DNA of 6,306 nucleotides from the NCBI GenBank assembly GCA_001313065.1, contig BBFD01000231.1, positions 1 to 6,306 of the forward strand, in the 5' to 3' direction. Every line of letters begins with the position of its first letter. The stretch's first letter is position 1. The position numbers were made by a program, and so were the translations under genes. This DNA is from Silvimonas sp. JCM 19000 (GTDB lineage: Bacteria > Pseudomonadota > Gammaproteobacteria > Burkholderiales > Chitinibacteraceae). Of this stretch, positions 6,268-6,306 are shown piece by piece. The notes below the pieces were generated by a model, which saw only the letters and a program-made list of their open reading frames with translations, was not told the DNA's origin and did not search any database.

Positions 6268-6306
6268 ATTCAAAGGCAACGAGAAGCACATCAATATGTA
6301 CTTTTC

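Noticed and set aside
1..6306. A novel defence, mobile or biosynthetic system.
   Set aside because: Every long coding segment is accounted for by a transporter permease, two kinases, a response regulator and DadA. I found no CRISPR-like array, integrase, toxin-antitoxin pair, retron or tRNA.

Overview
The window looks like GC-rich chromosomal DNA of a betaproteobacterium. The D-amino-acid dehydrogenase, the TauC-type permease and the OmpR-type signalling genes all read like betaproteobacterial family members. Neisseriales or Burkholderiales are plausible, but nothing fixes the genus. It is an ordinary housekeeping and signalling region: I see no phage genes, transposase, CRISPR array, rRNA or tRNA.

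Layout: (1) 1-356, plus strand: the C-terminal part of a TauC-type taurine/sulfonate ABC permease, cut by the window edge. (2) 357-472: a short convergent intergenic stretch with two GC-rich inverted repeats. (3) 473-4789, minus strand: three signalling genes in transcription order: a 623-residue PAS-containing histidine kinase (4789-2921), a 260-base gap with conspicuous GTATC/GATAC repeats, an OmpR-family response regulator (2660-1933), and an EnvZ/CpxA-like histidine kinase (1936-473) whose TTG start overlaps the regulator's stop. (4) 4790-4985: a divergent promoter region. (5) 4986-6235, plus strand: dadA, D-amino acid dehydrogenase. (6) 6236-6306: a palindrome with an adjacent A8 run that reads as a minus-strand terminator, suggesting a convergent gene just outside the window.

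The most striking property is that all four complete genes carry frame breaks, although protein similarity continues across each break in another frame. I count about eleven single-base discrepancies. Nearly all lie in homopolymers: A/T runs of 6-8 mostly appear one base too long, and short G/C runs appear one base too short. Restoring them gives proteins of normal length (regulator 242, PAS kinase 623, EnvZ-like kinase 487, DadA 416 residues). I therefore read these as probable sequencing or consensus errors rather than pseudogenes; resequencing would settle it.

Functionally, the regulator and downstream kinase form a standard co-transcribed two-component pair (phosphoacceptor Asp57, kinase His292). 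The upstream PAS kinase may be a second input to the same regulator or an orphan. The repeats ahead of the regulator are good candidates for its own binding sites. TauC imports taurine for sulfur supply and DadA oxidises D-alanine and other D-amino acids; neither has an evident link to the signalling genes beyond adjacency.
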